This document shows, one piece after another, positions 26,901 through 35,743 of a stretch of 64,000 nucleotides of DNA. Both the position numbers and the translations under genes were made by a program. The notes below the pieces were generated by a model that was not told the origin of the DNA, ran no database searches, and saw nothing but the letters and a program-made list of their open reading frames with translations. Each line of letters begins with the position of its first letter. Within the stretch, counting starts at the first letter, position 1. Source of the DNA: Ectopseudomonas mendocina (GTDB lineage: Bacteria > Pseudomonadota > Gammaproteobacteria > Pseudomonadales > Pseudomonadaceae); contig NZ_JADTQG010000002.1 in the NCBI RefSeq assembly GCF_016008875.1, positions 124,001 to 188,000 of the forward strand, read 5' to 3'.

Positions 26901-27276
26901 GGGTGACTCCCGGAGGCCCAGTGTCAGCGACAAGCCCGAACCATAGCCTCGACGCTGTTCAGTTAGGGTTGCACACGTTTTTGCTCCCCACTCCCATTGG
27001 TGGGAGTGGGGCTGGGGAGAGGGCCGAAAACACCGCAAACCGCCGGTTTCCCTCTGCCTGCCCCTCGCCCAAAAGGGGCGAAGGAACTGATCGTGCTTGA
27101 CCGTTTCCTGAGTGAACAGCATTGGGAACCATCGCCCGGCCTGTCAAACCTTTCGGCATGGTACTGCAGGCGCATGACAGGGCGAAGCGGCCAGTGAAAT
27201 GCGCAGTTCACAGCCTGGGACGAAGTTGCGCACTGGGTTATGCTCGCCTGCTTCCAGCATAGTCGCCCGCTTCGCC
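26901..27276. repeat. Dispersed 100-bp element, copy B, in a gene-free stretch
   Basis: This 376-bp region separates two divergent genes. Positions 27012-27110 are a second copy of the element at 20574 (shared blocks: CTGGGGAGAGGG, GAAAACACCGCAAA, TTGACCGTTTCCTG). The rest (26901-27011 and 27111-27276) should hold the divergent promoters, but I see no convincing -35/-10 pair or any coding sequence. Confidence 0.6.
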
Positions 27277-28365
27277 ATGTCTTTGCACCGCCCGCTTCGC
27301 CTGCTGTTCATTGCCCTGCCGTTACTCATTCTACTGATCGCCCTGGTCTACGGCCTGACCTGGCGCCCGCTGCCACGTGAGGACGCGCCCGTGACCTGCA
27401 ATGGTCAGGTGCCCCAGCTGCAACCCGGCCAGGCGCTCAAGGTGATGACCTGGAACGTGCAGTACCTGGCCGGCAAGCGCTACGTGTTCTGGTACGACCT
27501 GCCTGGCGGCGATGGCCCGGACGAGCGCCCGAGCAGCGAGGACCTGGCGCTGACGCTCGATGAAGTGGTGCGCGTGCTGCGCGATGAGCAGCCGGACGTG
27601 GTGCTGTTGCAGGAGTTGCATGACAATGCCAAGGCCAGCGACCACCAGGACCAGTTGGCCCTGCTGCAGGCGCGCCTGGGCGACCTCTATCCATGCAGCG
27701 CCCAGGCGTTGTACTGGAAGGCTGCCTTCGTACCGCACCCGCGCATTCTCGGCAGCGTCGGCATGAAGCTGGGCACCCTCAGCCGCTTCCAGATCGCCCG
27801 CGCCGAACGCCTGCAACTGCCCATGCTCGAGGCCGATCTGCTGAGCCGCCAGTTCCAGCTCAAGCGTGCGCTGCTGGTCAGCTACCTGCCCATTCGCGGC
27901 GGCGAAGAACTGGTGGCGATCAACACCCATTTCGATGCGTTCGCCCAGGGCCAGAACACCATGCAACGCCAGGTGCAGATGACCGACGACCTGCTCCAGC
28001 AACTGCAAGGCGCAGGTAAGACCTGGGTACTGGGCGGCGACCTCAACCTGCTGCCACCCGGTCAATTCCAGCACCTGCCGGAGGATCAGCGCAGCTGGTA
28101 CGCCGCCGACAGCGAACTACAGGACCTGGCCCGCCGCTACCCGATGATCCCCAGCCTGCAACAGGCCAGCGGCGCGGAGCAGGCGCAGTGGTACACGCAC
28201 TTCCCCAACGACCCGGCCGCCAGCGGCCCCGACCGCACCCTCGACTACCTGTTCCATAGCCCGCGCCTGACCCCGCTCGCCAGCCTGGTTCGCCAGCACG
28301 ATACGCTGACCATTTCCGACCACCTGCCGGTAATCGGCCGCTTCTTTCTGCCCAGTCAGCAATAG
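27277..28365 (+). CDS. Endonuclease/exonuclease/phosphatase-family hydrolase, membrane-anchored
   Basis: This encodes 362 residues from ATG at 27277. One hydrophobic segment (LLFIALPLLILLIALVYGLT, about residues 8-27) anchors it to the membrane with the catalytic part outside. EEP motifs are visible: VMTWNVQYLAG (Asn), VVLLQELHDN (Glu), INTHFDAFAQ (His), VLGGDLNLLP (Asp/Asn), and a terminal ISDHLPVIGRFF (Asp-His). The fold covers DNases, sphingomyelinases and phosphoinositide phosphatases. The export segment suggests a phosphodiesterase or lipid substrate in the periplasm, which is inference. Confidence 0.88.
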   Translation: MSLHRPLRLLFIALPLLILLIALVYGLTWRPLPREDAPVTCNGQVPQLQPGQALKVMTWNVQYLAGKRYVFWYDLPGGDGPDERPSSEDLALTLDEVVRVLRDEQPDVVLLQELHDNAKASDHQDQLALLQARLGDLYPCSAQALYWKAAFVPHPRILGSVGMKLGTLSRFQIARAERLQLPMLEADLLSRQFQLKRALLVSYLPIRGGEELVAINTHFDAFAQGQNTMQRQVQMTDDLLQQLQGAGKTWVLGGDLNLLPPGQFQHLPEDQRSWYAADSELQDLARRYPMIPSLQQASGAEQAQWYTHFPNDPAASGPDRTLDYLFHSPRLTPLASLVRQHDTLTISDHLPVIGRFFLPSQQ

Positions 28366-28418
28366 ACCGGGCTGGACAAGCCAACCCGGTCTTGTCCATC
28401 CTCAGCGGGCACCATCGA

Positions 28419-29183
28419 ATGAAAAGACGGCGAAGAGCCGCGAGCCAAATGCCAAGACGCTTCTGCCTGATGTTCATCGCCCTGTTCTGGCTGTCGGCTG
28501 CCCACGCTGCCGAGACCAGGCAGCGCATTCATGTGGGTTACTACGAGTTTCCGCCCTACTCCTATACCGACGCCCAGGGCCAACCAAGCGGCTCGGGGCT
28601 GGAGCTCACCGCGCGCCTGCTCGATGCGGCGGGCTATGAGGCCGACTTTCGCTCCTACCCCGGCGCCCGCCTTTACAGCGGCCTGCTCGACGGCAGCATC
28701 CAGCTCTGGGCCGGGGCATCAGGCAAGCCGGAACTGGCCGAGCACACCTTCGAGGGCAAGCATCTGCTGGGCGAGATCACCCTCAACCTGTACTTTCGCC
28801 AGGATACGCCAGCGCCGATCATTCCGGACGAGTTGCACGACCGCGGGGTGATCCTGATCACCGGCTACAGCTACTGGCAGGACATCAATCAATGGCTGGA
28901 AGATCCAGCGCGCAACATCATCCATCACCGTACCCGCAGCCATACCTCGGCACTGGAAATGCTCCTGCGTCGACGCGCCGACTACCTCCTGGACTATCGC
29001 GCCCCCATCGAGCAGGCCATGCGAGAGCTGGGCATGGGCGACCTGCCTTTCGTCGAAGTGCAACGCCTGCCGCTGAGGATGATCTACTCGCGCCGTGCGC
29101 CGGGTGCCGAGCGCCTGCGCGACGACCTGGATCGGGCCTACCAGCAGTTGCAGGATGCCGGCGAGGATCTGTGGCTGTATTGA
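28419..29183 (+). CDS. Periplasmic solute-binding protein-like, family 3
   Basis: This encodes 254 residues from ATG at 28419; a second possible ATG at 28449 would give 244 residues and begins closer to the signal segment. The signal peptide is CLMFIALFWLSAAHA. The mature part starts with HVGYYEFPPYSYTDAQGQPS and has GLELTARLLDAAGYEADF, the usual binding-protein opening, with EMLLRRRADYLLDYRAPIEQ near the end. There is no transporter nearby. It is convergent with the TlpA-like gene, 4 bp away. Confidence 0.82.
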   Translation: MKRRRRAASQMPRRFCLMFIALFWLSAAHAAETRQRIHVGYYEFPPYSYTDAQGQPSGSGLELTARLLDAAGYEADFRSYPGARLYSGLLDGSIQLWAGASGKPELAEHTFEGKHLLGEITLNLYFRQDTPAPIIPDELHDRGVILITGYSYWQDINQWLEDPARNIIHHRTRSHTSALEMLLRRRADYLLDYRAPIEQAMRELGMGDLPFVEVQRLPLRMIYSRRAPGAERLRDDLDRAYQQLQDAGEDLWLY

Positions 29184-29187
29184 TCCC

Positions 29188-29994
29188 TCACTCACCACGC
29201 AACCTGGCCAGCGCTCGCTCCAGGCTGGCGTGCGACAGCTCGCCCAGATGGCTGCCGATCTGCCGCCCCTCGGCGTCGTAGAACAGCGTGGTGGGCAGTG
29301 CGCGCGAACCCACCAGTTGCCCGAGCTTGACCTGTTCGTCGAGCAGCAGGTGGTCCAGGCTCAGTTGCTGAGCGGCAAGGAGCTCGCTTACCAGCGCGGC
29401 GCTTTCCCCCTGGTTGACGAACAGGAAGGTGATCGCGGACTCGCGCTGCTGCGCCTGCATCAACACCGGCATCTCGCGCCGACACGGCGGGCACCAGGTG
29501 GCCCATAGATTGACCACCAACGGCTGCCCAGCGTAATCACGCAGGTTCACCGGATTGCCCTGCATGTCCCGCACTTGAAGATCAGGCAGCCGCGTGCCCT
29601 GCTCCAACGCCTGCAGCATCAGGTTGCCAACGAGCCATAGCGCCAGGCCGACGCCCAGCGCCACCCCCAGCGGGCGCCGTAACTGCGTCTGACGCCAGCA
29701 GTACCAGGCGCCCAGCGCCAACCCGGCGAGCACACCCGGCCAGGCGATGAAACCGCCATCACGAATATCCACCACCCGCCACGGCGCATCGCGGTAGAAC
29801 TCGGCATACACCAGCACGAAGGCCAGCCGCGCCACCAGCAACCCGACCAGCAGTGAGCGAAACAGCTGGCGCTCGGGGTTGCAGCCGTGACGGCGACCAA
29901 TCAGCCAGCCGACCAGCGTCGCCACCAGCAGGCTGCCGAACAGCAGCACATGGGTGACACCCAGGGCCAGCGGCCCGACATTCAGGGTCAGCAT
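29188..29994 (-). CDS. Membrane-anchored TlpA/ResA-like thioredoxin with Lgt-like N-terminal domain
   Basis: This encodes 268 residues. The N-terminal half has about four hydrophobic segments (LLFGSLLVATLVGWLIGRR, LLVGLLVARLAFVLVYAEF, then PGVLAGLALGAWYCW and LGVALGVGLALWLVGNLM). Its order with GGFIAWPGVLAGL recalls prolipoprotein diacylglyceryl transferase membrane segments. The C-terminal half (about residues 133-268) is a redoxin with the active site NLWATWCPPCRREMPVL, the cis-Pro loop SRALPTTLFYDAEG and the Gly-rich NLRDYAG. It would reduce disulfides in the periplasm. Its dedicated electron donor is not visible here. The 7-bp gap to hrpB suggests co-transcription. Confidence 0.85.
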   Translation of the reverse strand: MLTLNVGPLALGVTHVLLFGSLLVATLVGWLIGRRHGCNPERQLFRSLLVGLLVARLAFVLVYAEFYRDAPWRVVDIRDGGFIAWPGVLAGLALGAWYCWRQTQLRRPLGVALGVGLALWLVGNLMLQALEQGTRLPDLQVRDMQGNPVNLRDYAGQPLVVNLWATWCPPCRREMPVLMQAQQRESAITFLFVNQGESAALVSELLAAQQLSLDHLLLDEQVKLGQLVGSRALPTTLFYDAEGRQIGSHLGELSHASLERALARLRGE

Positions 29995-30001
29995 CGGCTT
30001 C

Positions 30002-32536
30002 TCACTTTCTCGGTTTGGCCCGCGCAGTGGGCTCGGCGATCAACGGGTCATCAGGCCAGTAGTGCTTGGGGTAACGCCCCTTCAGATCCTTCTTCACATC
30101 GATGTAGGTATTGGCCCAGAAGCTGGCCAGATCCTGGGTTACCTGCACGGGCCGACGCGCCGGCGACAACAGGTGCAGCTTGAGCCCCAGGCGGCCGCCG
30201 GCGATGCGCGGCGTGGCGGCCAGGCCGAACAGTTCCTGCAGGCGCACGGCGAGCACCGGCGGGTTTTCCGTGTAGTCGATGGCGATGCGCGAGCCGGACG
30301 GAACGCCCAGCGCTCGCGGCGCCAGCTCGTCAAGGCGTTGCGGCAGCGGCCAGGGCAGCAGCGTTTGCAGGATCGATAGCAGGTCCAGATTGGCGAAGTG
30401 GCTGAGGCGGTTGACCTTGCCCAGGAATGGCGTGAGCCACTGCTCGAGGCTGGCCAGCAGCGCGGCATCGGACAGATCCGGCCATTCGCTTTGTCCCTGT
30501 TGCTGCAAATCGAGCTCGCGCAGCAGCGCCACGCGCGCCTGCCACTGGCGCAGCTCCGGCGTCCAGGGCAGCAGTTCCAGGCCCTCGCGTCGTACCAGGC
30601 CAACCAGGGCGCGGCTACGCGTTTCCTCGTCCAGTGCCGCCAGCGCCTGACGCTCCAGCACCAGCTCGCCCACCTTGCGCTGGCGCTCGGCGCGCAGCAC
30701 GCCTTCGCGCTCGTCCCAGTCGAGCACCTCCAGCGTCTGCACCTGCTCGGCCAGTTCGCGCTCGAACAGCGCCGGATCGAGATCGGCCGCCAGGTAGATA
30801 CGCTCCTCGCGCTGGCCCTGGCGGCTCCCCAGGTCTGCTATTACCAGCCATCCGTGCTTCATCAGCGCATCGGCTTCAGCGAATTGTGCGGCGCGACCGT
30901 TGGCCAGGCGATAGTCGGCGCCACCGGCGCGGCGTTGCTGGGCGATGCGGTCGGGGTAGGCGAAGGCCAGCAGGCAGCCGAGCCAGCGCGGGTGCTCGGG
31001 GTCGCTCACGGCCTGGCTTGCCGGCCGGCCCCGGAGCAGTCCCTGGAATTGCTTCGCCAGTTGCCGCGCGCGCTGCACGCCACCTTGGGCCGAGCGCGCG
31101 GCACGGCTTTCGCCGCTGAGCAGGGCCAGGCGACTGTGCAGATCGGCGCCAGCACCCCGAAGAATGTCGCGCTCGGACAGCAACGCCGCCAGATCGCAGG
31201 CCAGCGCACCGAGCCCCAGCGCCTGGCCACGCAGCAGCAGATGGGCGATACGCGGATGGCTCGGCAGCTCGGCCATGGCCTGGCCATGGGCGTTGAGCGC
31301 GCCACGCTCGTCCAGCGCGCCGAGACGACCGAGCAAGTCCAGCGCCTGGGCGTAGGCAGCCGGCGGCGGCACGTCGAGCCAGCTCAGCTCCTGCGGCGTC
31401 ACGCCCCAACGCAGCAGTTGCAGGGCCAACCCGGACAGATCAGCCGCAAGGATTTCCGCGCCGGAATAGGCGCTGAGTTGTTCGTGCTGCGCCTGCGACC
31501 ACAGGCGGTAGCAGGCGCCTGGCTCAAGGCGGCCGGCGCGGCCGGCACGCTGGGTGGCAGAAGCGCGGGAAATGCGCTGGGTATCGAGGCGGGTCATGCC
31601 GCTGGCCGGATCGAAGCGTGGCACTCGCGCCAAGCCGGCGTCGATGACAACACGCACGCCGTCGATGGTCAGGCTGGTCTCGGCAATGTTGGTAGCCAGC
31701 ACCACCTTGCGCTTGCCCGCCGGCGCCGGCTCGATGGCCGCACGTTGCGCGGACAGTTCCAGCTCGCCATGCAGCGGGCACAGCAGGATGTCATCGCGAC
31801 CGGCCAGAGCCTCGCCCAGTTGCTCGGCCACACGGCGAATCTCGGCCTGGCCCGGCAGGAACACCAGCAGGCTGCCGGGCTCATCGGCCAGCGCCTGCTG
31901 TACCGTCTGCAATACGCGCGGCTCGATCCACTCGCCCGATTGGAACGGCGCGCCCCAGCGGATATCTACCGGGAACATGCGCCCTTCGCTGCGCAGCACC
32001 GGCGCCTCGCCCAGCAGCGCGGCCAGGCGCTCGCCTTCGAGGGTCGCCGACATCAGCAGCACCTTGAGCGGTATCTCACCACTGTCTGCAGCACGGAACA
32101 TGGCGCGGCCATTGAGGGTCAGCGCCAGAGCAAGGTCGGCATCGAGACTGCGCTCGTGGAACTCGTCGAATATCACCAGACCAATGCCGTCCAGCGCCGG
32201 CTCGTCCTGCAGACGGCGGGCGAGGATGCCCTCGGTGACCACCTCGATTCGGGTGTTCGGTCCCACCTTGCTATCCAAACGGATGCGGTAGCCGACCGTC
32301 TCGCCGACGCGCTCGCCCAGCTCGCTGGCCAGGCGCTCGGCCGCAGCGCGCGCCGCCAACCGACGCGGTTCGAGCATGAGGATCTTCTGCCCGCGCAACC
32401 AGGGCGCGTCGAGCAATGCCAGCGGCACGCGGGTGGTCTTGCCCGCACCGGGCGGCGCCTCCAGCACGGCTTCGTGGCGGGTGCTCAGGGCATCGCGCAG
32501 GGCGGGTAACAGGGCGTCGATCGGCAGGTCGTTCAT
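30002..32536 (-). CDS. hrpB: ATP-dependent RNA helicase HrpB
   Basis: This encodes 844 residues, near full HrpB length. DEAH motifs are in place: LEAPPGAGKTTRVPLALLDA (I), EPRRLAARAAAERLA (Ia), VIFDEFHERSLDADLAL (II), LLMSATLEG (III), LATNIAETSLTIDGVRVVID (V) and SATQRAGRAGRLEPGACYRL (VI). The C-terminal HrpB-specific region ends with GRYPKHYWPDDPLIAEPTAR, which is typical of this protein. HrpB acts on RNA and is non-essential; its targets are poorly known. It reads into the TlpA-like gene. Confidence 0.95.
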   Translation of the reverse strand: MNDLPIDALLPALRDALSTRHEAVLEAPPGAGKTTRVPLALLDAPWLRGQKILMLEPRRLAARAAAERLASELGERVGETVGYRIRLDSKVGPNTRIEVVTEGILARRLQDEPALDGIGLVIFDEFHERSLDADLALALTLNGRAMFRAADSGEIPLKVLLMSATLEGERLAALLGEAPVLRSEGRMFPVDIRWGAPFQSGEWIEPRVLQTVQQALADEPGSLLVFLPGQAEIRRVAEQLGEALAGRDDILLCPLHGELELSAQRAAIEPAPAGKRKVVLATNIAETSLTIDGVRVVIDAGLARVPRFDPASGMTRLDTQRISRASATQRAGRAGRLEPGACYRLWSQAQHEQLSAYSGAEILAADLSGLALQLLRWGVTPQELSWLDVPPPAAYAQALDLLGRLGALDERGALNAHGQAMAELPSHPRIAHLLLRGQALGLGALACDLAALLSERDILRGAGADLHSRLALLSGESRAARSAQGGVQRARQLAKQFQGLLRGRPASQAVSDPEHPRWLGCLLAFAYPDRIAQQRRAGGADYRLANGRAAQFAEADALMKHGWLVIADLGSRQGQREERIYLAADLDPALFERELAEQVQTLEVLDWDEREGVLRAERQRKVGELVLERQALAALDEETRSRALVGLVRREGLELLPWTPELRQWQARVALLRELDLQQQGQSEWPDLSDAALLASLEQWLTPFLGKVNRLSHFANLDLLSILQTLLPWPLPQRLDELAPRALGVPSGSRIAIDYTENPPVLAVRLQELFGLAATPRIAGGRLGLKLHLLSPARRPVQVTQDLASFWANTYIDVKKDLKGRYPKHYWPDDPLIAEPTARAKPRK

Positions 32537-32664
32537 GGTATCTCCACAACAGGCCGGCGATTATAACGGCGAACTGCCAGACGCCCCGCGAGTCATAAAC
32601 AGCGCACAGCAGTTTTACAATCAACGCCTTGCTATAGTTGCGCCACTTTTTTCTGGAGGTGCTC

Positions 32665-33084
32665 ATGCGCACGAAATCCCGCGTTATCGCCGGCCTTGTC
32701 GCCGCTACCCTGTTCGCTCAACTGACCGCCTGCGGTTCGATTTTCTACCCGGATCGCCGGGGCCAGATCGAAGGCCGGATCGACCCGGTAATCGCCGGGG
32801 CCAACGCCATCGGCCTGCTGTTCTACGTGATTCCCGGCCTGATCGCTTTCGCCGTGGATTTCGCCACCGGCGCCATCTACCTGCCCGAAGGCCAGACCGC
32901 TCAGGTCGACCCGCAACAGCTCAAGCAACTGATCGGCGCAGACGGCAAGGTCGACCAGTACGCGCTCAAGACGCTGATCGAGACCAGCACCGGCCATCAG
33001 TTGCCGCTGGACGATCCGCGCCTGATCCAGCACAGCGGCAGCGCCGAGCAACTGGCTGCCTATGGTCTGCGCCCGGCTGCCTGA
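32665..33084 (+). CDS. Small predicted lipoprotein with one membrane segment
   Basis: This encodes 139 residues from ATG at 32665, with the perfect RBS TGGAGGT. The signal segment ends in the lipobox LTAC (Cys near residue 23). A second hydrophobic stretch (GLLFYVIPGLIAFAVDFATG) lies near residues 53-72, followed by a polar region (PEGQTAQVDPQQLKQLIGA). Homologous-looking proteins in Pseudomonas carry an unhelpful polynucleotide phosphorylase label; nothing in this sequence supports that function. The gene precedes the CDF transporter by 3 bp and probably shares its transcript. Confidence 0.78.
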   Translation: MRTKSRVIAGLVAATLFAQLTACGSIFYPDRRGQIEGRIDPVIAGANAIGLLFYVIPGLIAFAVDFATGAIYLPEGQTAQVDPQQLKQLIGADGKVDQYALKTLIETSTGHQLPLDDPRLIQHSGSAEQLAAYGLRPAA

Positions 33085-33087
33085 CCC

Positions 33088-33969
33088 ATGCACGACCCGC
33101 AGCACGCCAGGCTGATGCGCCTGGCCACCCGTGCAGCGCTGACCGTGGCGCTGACCCTGGTGCTGGCCAAGGCGCTTGCCTGGTGGTTGAGCGGCTCGGT
33201 CAGCTTGCTGGCCGGTCTCACCGATTCGCTGCTCGATAGCGCGGCCTCGCTGATCAACCTGATCGCCGTGCACTTCGCCCTGCGCCCGGCCGACGAAGAT
33301 CACCGCTACGGCCATGGCAAGGCCGAAGCGCTGGCAGGACTGGGGCAGGCGCTGTTCATCGGTGTCAGTGCCATCCTCATCGGCCTGCAGGGCGTCGAGC
33401 GCCTGCAATCGCCGCAGCCGCTGGCTGCCGAAGGTGTCGGCATTGCGGTGATGCTGCTATCGCTGGCACTGACCGTGGCCCTGCTGCTGTTCCAGCACAA
33501 GGTGGTGCGTGAAACCGGCTCTACTGCCATCCACGCCGATTCGCTGCACTACCGCTCCGATATCCTGCTCAACGCCAGCATTCTCGCCGCCCTGCTGCTG
33601 ACCCGCCTAGGCTGGCAGCAGATGGACGCGATCTTCGCCATCGGCATCGCCTTCTACATCTTCTGGAGCGCCATCAGCATCGTCCGTGGCGCGATTGCCG
33701 TACTGATGGACGAGGAACTGCCCGCCGACGTCAGCACGCAGATGCACGAGCTGGCGTGCGCCGTCCCTGGCGTGCTCGGCGCACATGATCTGCGCACGCG
33801 GGTTTCCGGCACACGCTGGTTCGTCCAGTTGCACCTGGAGCTGCCGGGCGAAATGAATCTGTCGCAAGCTCATGAGCATTGCGAAGCGGTGGAAAAGGCC
33901 ATCCATGAACGCTACCCCCGCGCCGAGGTGCTGGTGCATGCCGACCCGCAGGAAGTGGTCAGGCACTGA
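33088..33969 (+). CDS. Cation diffusion facilitator (FieF/YiiP-like metal efflux)
   Basis: This encodes 293 residues with six predicted membrane segments in the first 200. Metal-site motifs are seen in segment 2 (LLAGLTDSLLDSAASL, with Asp pairs), the HYRYGHGKAEALA-type loop (DEDHRYGHGKAEALA) and segment 5 (STAIHADSLHYRSDILLNAS, His/Asp). The cytoplasmic domain ends the chain with VLVHADPQEVV. The pattern (DxxxD and HxxxD) fits Zn/Fe/Cd efflux of the FieF type. It is driven by proton exchange in the inner membrane. The upstream lipoprotein gene is probably co-transcribed. Confidence 0.9.
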   Translation: MHDPQHARLMRLATRAALTVALTLVLAKALAWWLSGSVSLLAGLTDSLLDSAASLINLIAVHFALRPADEDHRYGHGKAEALAGLGQALFIGVSAILIGLQGVERLQSPQPLAAEGVGIAVMLLSLALTVALLLFQHKVVRETGSTAIHADSLHYRSDILLNASILAALLLTRLGWQQMDAIFAIGIAFYIFWSAISIVRGAIAVLMDEELPADVSTQMHELACAVPGVLGAHDLRTRVSGTRWFVQLHLELPGEMNLSQAHEHCEAVEKAIHERYPRAEVLVHADPQEVVRH

Positions 33970-34003
33970 CCATGATTGCCTGCTATCCCACAACGGCGGG
34001 CAA

Positions 34004-34026
34004 TAAAAAAGGGGCCTCGCGGCCCC
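34004..34026 (-). terminator. Intrinsic terminator facing minus strand
   Basis: Read on the minus strand, GGGGCC-GCGA-GGCCCC is followed by TTTTTTATTG. The T-run exists only on that side, so it would end a transcript coming from the gene-free region 34027-34312, not the CDF gene. It lies 35 bp past the CDF stop. Confidence 0.75.
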
Positions 34027-34250
34027 CTCGGGAAATCTGTCCGGTGCTGGCGATGTTGTCGCCGCTTTCGTCGCCCGCCTGGTTGGGCAGTGCGGACCCG
34101 GGTGCCGGTGCGATCCGGTAGGACCGTCGGCGCCGGCTCACCTGGTTGGGCGAGGCCGGTAGGACTTCTCGTCCGGGCCGTGAAACTGAGGTAAAGCTTA
34201 CGCCTGCCGCACCGAAATAAGGTTGCGAAGATTGCTTATCAGCCAGCCAA
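34027..34250 (-). ncRNA. Candidate small RNA upstream of a minus-strand terminator
   Basis: The 343-bp gap between the CDF and Lrp-type genes has no supported protein, yet it ends in a clean minus-strand terminator. Within it two motifs recur in the same order: on the plus strand CCTGGTTGGGC (34082 and 34141 approx.) and CCGGTAGGAC (near 34116 and 34157), which would form repeated stem-loop elements in a minus-strand RNA. The 5' end is not determined. A weak promoter could lie in the AT-rich region before the Lrp start. This is an inference from structure, not homology. Confidence 0.35.
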
Positions 34251-34312
34251 TTGCGCAATTAATGGCTAAAGGAGCACTATTTAGCGCAATGCAATAACGG
34301 ACTGACAAAAAA

Positions 34313-34792
34313 ATGGACAAACTCGATCGTTACGACCTGAACATCCTCGCCGAATTGCAGCGCAACGCGGCATTGTCCAACCAGGAGCTGGCCGAGCGCA
34401 TCGGCCTGTCGCCCTCGCCCTGCTCGCGCCGGGTCAAGCAACTGGAAGACGATGGCTACATCACCGGCCAGGTCGCCCTGCTCGACCGCAAGAAACTCGG
34501 TCTTAGCCTGACCGCCTACGTGCTGATCGGTATGGACCGGCATACGCCGGAGCGCTTCGAGCATTTCCAGGACGAGATACGCAAATGCCCCGAGGTGCTG
34601 GAGTGCTGCCTGGTCACCGGGATGGACGCCGACTACCAGCTCAAGGTGGTGGTGCCGGACATGGATCATTACCAGAAGCTGCTACTGGGCACCCTGACTC
34701 GAATCGACGGTGTCTCCAGCGTGCGTTCGAGCTTCGTGCTGCAACAGATTCTTTCCAGCACGCAACTGCCGTTGCAGCACCTGCGCGACTGA
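34313..34792 (+). CDS. Lrp/AsnC-family transcriptional regulator
   Basis: This encodes 159 residues. The N-terminal HTH (LDRYDLNILAELQRNAALSN, then AERIGLSPSPCSRRVKQLED) is followed by the RAM ligand domain (TAYVLIGMDRHTPERF, VTGMDADYQLKVVVPD, and IDGVSSVRSSFVL). Members sense amino acids and often control their own gene. The AT-rich upstream region contains the palindrome TTGCGCAA near 34251, a possible self-regulatory site. No amino-acid transporter or enzyme gene is adjacent, so its target is unclear. Confidence 0.92.
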   Translation: MDKLDRYDLNILAELQRNAALSNQELAERIGLSPSPCSRRVKQLEDDGYITGQVALLDRKKLGLSLTAYVLIGMDRHTPERFEHFQDEIRKCPEVLECCLVTGMDADYQLKVVVPDMDHYQKLLLGTLTRIDGVSSVRSSFVLQQILSSTQLPLQHLRD

Positions 34793-34882
34793 AAGTCGCA
34801 GGGTCAAACGGATCATGCCGCGGTCCAAGCCAGGGCGCGTATAATTCTCGCCCTGCGTTTTCCGTCCGAATCACGAGGCACC

Positions 34883-35101
34883 ATGGAAACCGAACAATTC
34901 GAAGCGCTGATGATGTACGTCCTAGTGGGCGGCCTGATGTTGTTCATGTTCTTCATCATCTGGGACCTGGCGAAGAAGTCCAAGGCCGGCCGCCTGGGTA
35001 CTGCTATTTTGTTCCTCGGCCTGGGTCTGTGCTTGTTCGCCTTCCTGGCCAAGCCGATCATCACCTACATCATCGAGACCACACGCGGCATTCACGGTTG
35101 A
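34883..35101 (+). CDS. DUF2788 small membrane protein
   Basis: This encodes 72 residues starting METEQFEALMMYVLVGGLML. Two hydrophobic helices (YVLVGGLMLFMFFIIWDLA and GTAILFLGLGLCLFAFLA) flank a short KKSKAGRLG loop, and the chain ends in IIETTRGIHG. This layout matches DUF2788, a short family confined mostly to gamma-proteobacteria. The function is unknown. An upstream -10-like TATAAT (34840 approx.) suggests its own promoter. The globin gene follows after 92 bp. Confidence 0.85.
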   Translation: METEQFEALMMYVLVGGLMLFMFFIIWDLAKKSKAGRLGTAILFLGLGLCLFAFLAKPIITYIIETTRGIHG

Positions 35102-35193
35102 GCGGTCGCAGTATCGCCAAGCCCGCGCAACACGTCTGATCCTCTCCAGGCCGCCGCCTCGATGCGGCCGGCTGCCCATTCAAGGAGTTGCAC

Positions 35194-35586
35194 ATGAGCG
35201 CCGCCAATCTGGTGATGCAGAGCTATGGACGCTGCTGCGCCAGCCTCACCTTTTTCGATGATTTCTACCGACACTTTCTCGCCAGCTCGCCGCTGATCCG
35301 CGGGAAATTCGTCAACACCGACATGACCGCGCAGAAGCAACTGCTGCGCCAGGGCATCATGAACCTGGTGATGCACGCGCGCGGCATGCCCGATACCAAG
35401 CTGCGCGCCCTAGGCGAATCGCACTCGCGCCAGCACCTGGACATTTCCCCCGAACTCTACGACCTGTGGCTCGACGCTTTGCTGCTGACCATCAGCGACC
35501 ACGACAAGGAGTGCGACGCGGACGTGCGCCAGGCCTGGCGCGAAGTGCTGAACAAAGGTATTGCCGTGATCAAGGCCGGTTATTGA
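35194..35586 (+). CDS. Globin-family protein
   Basis: This encodes 130 residues from ATG at 35194, preceded by AAGGAG. The globin fold is indicated by NLVMQSYGRCCASLTFFDDF, with FLASSPLIRGKFVNTDMTAQ and KLRALGESHSRQHLDISPEL. The His in GESHSRQHL is the likely proximal heme ligand (HSRQH). It is a short single-domain bacterial globin that would bind oxygen or NO via heme, possibly as part of nitrosative stress defence or sensing. The heme-binding role is inferred from the family. Confidence 0.82.
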   Translation: MSAANLVMQSYGRCCASLTFFDDFYRHFLASSPLIRGKFVNTDMTAQKQLLRQGIMNLVMHARGMPDTKLRALGESHSRQHLDISPELYDLWLDALLLTISDHDKECDADVRQAWREVLNKGIAVIKAGY

Positions 35587-35643
35587 TTCAGGTCATCTCG
35601 CCAGGGCCCCGCCCTGCGACAAAACTCCCGGCAGATAAACAGT

Positions 35644-35702
35644 CGTCATTCCCGCCAAGGCGGGAACGCAGAACTGGGCTCCCGCCTTGGCGGGAGTGAC
35701 GG
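35644..35702. repeat. Short inverted repeat element, CCCGCCAAGGCGGGA type
   Basis: Two nested palindromes, CCCGCC-AA-GGCGGGA and CTCCCGCCTTGGCGGGAG, are enclosed in the outer arms CGTCATTC and GTGACGG. The element lies between the convergent globin and RluE genes. It could serve as a bidirectional terminator, though no T-run follows. Confidence 0.7.
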
Positions 35703-35743
35703 CAAATGGATTCTTCAGTGTTTCCCCAAGCGACCGCGCGCCG

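Noticed and set aside
30398..32509. 703-codon plus-strand open frame opposite hrpB
   Set aside because: The product has no recognisable domain and the opposite strand encodes a complete HrpB with all helicase motifs.
32665..33084. Polynucleotide phosphorylase label for the small lipoprotein
   Set aside because: The 139-residue protein has a lipobox and a membrane segment and no PNPase domain.
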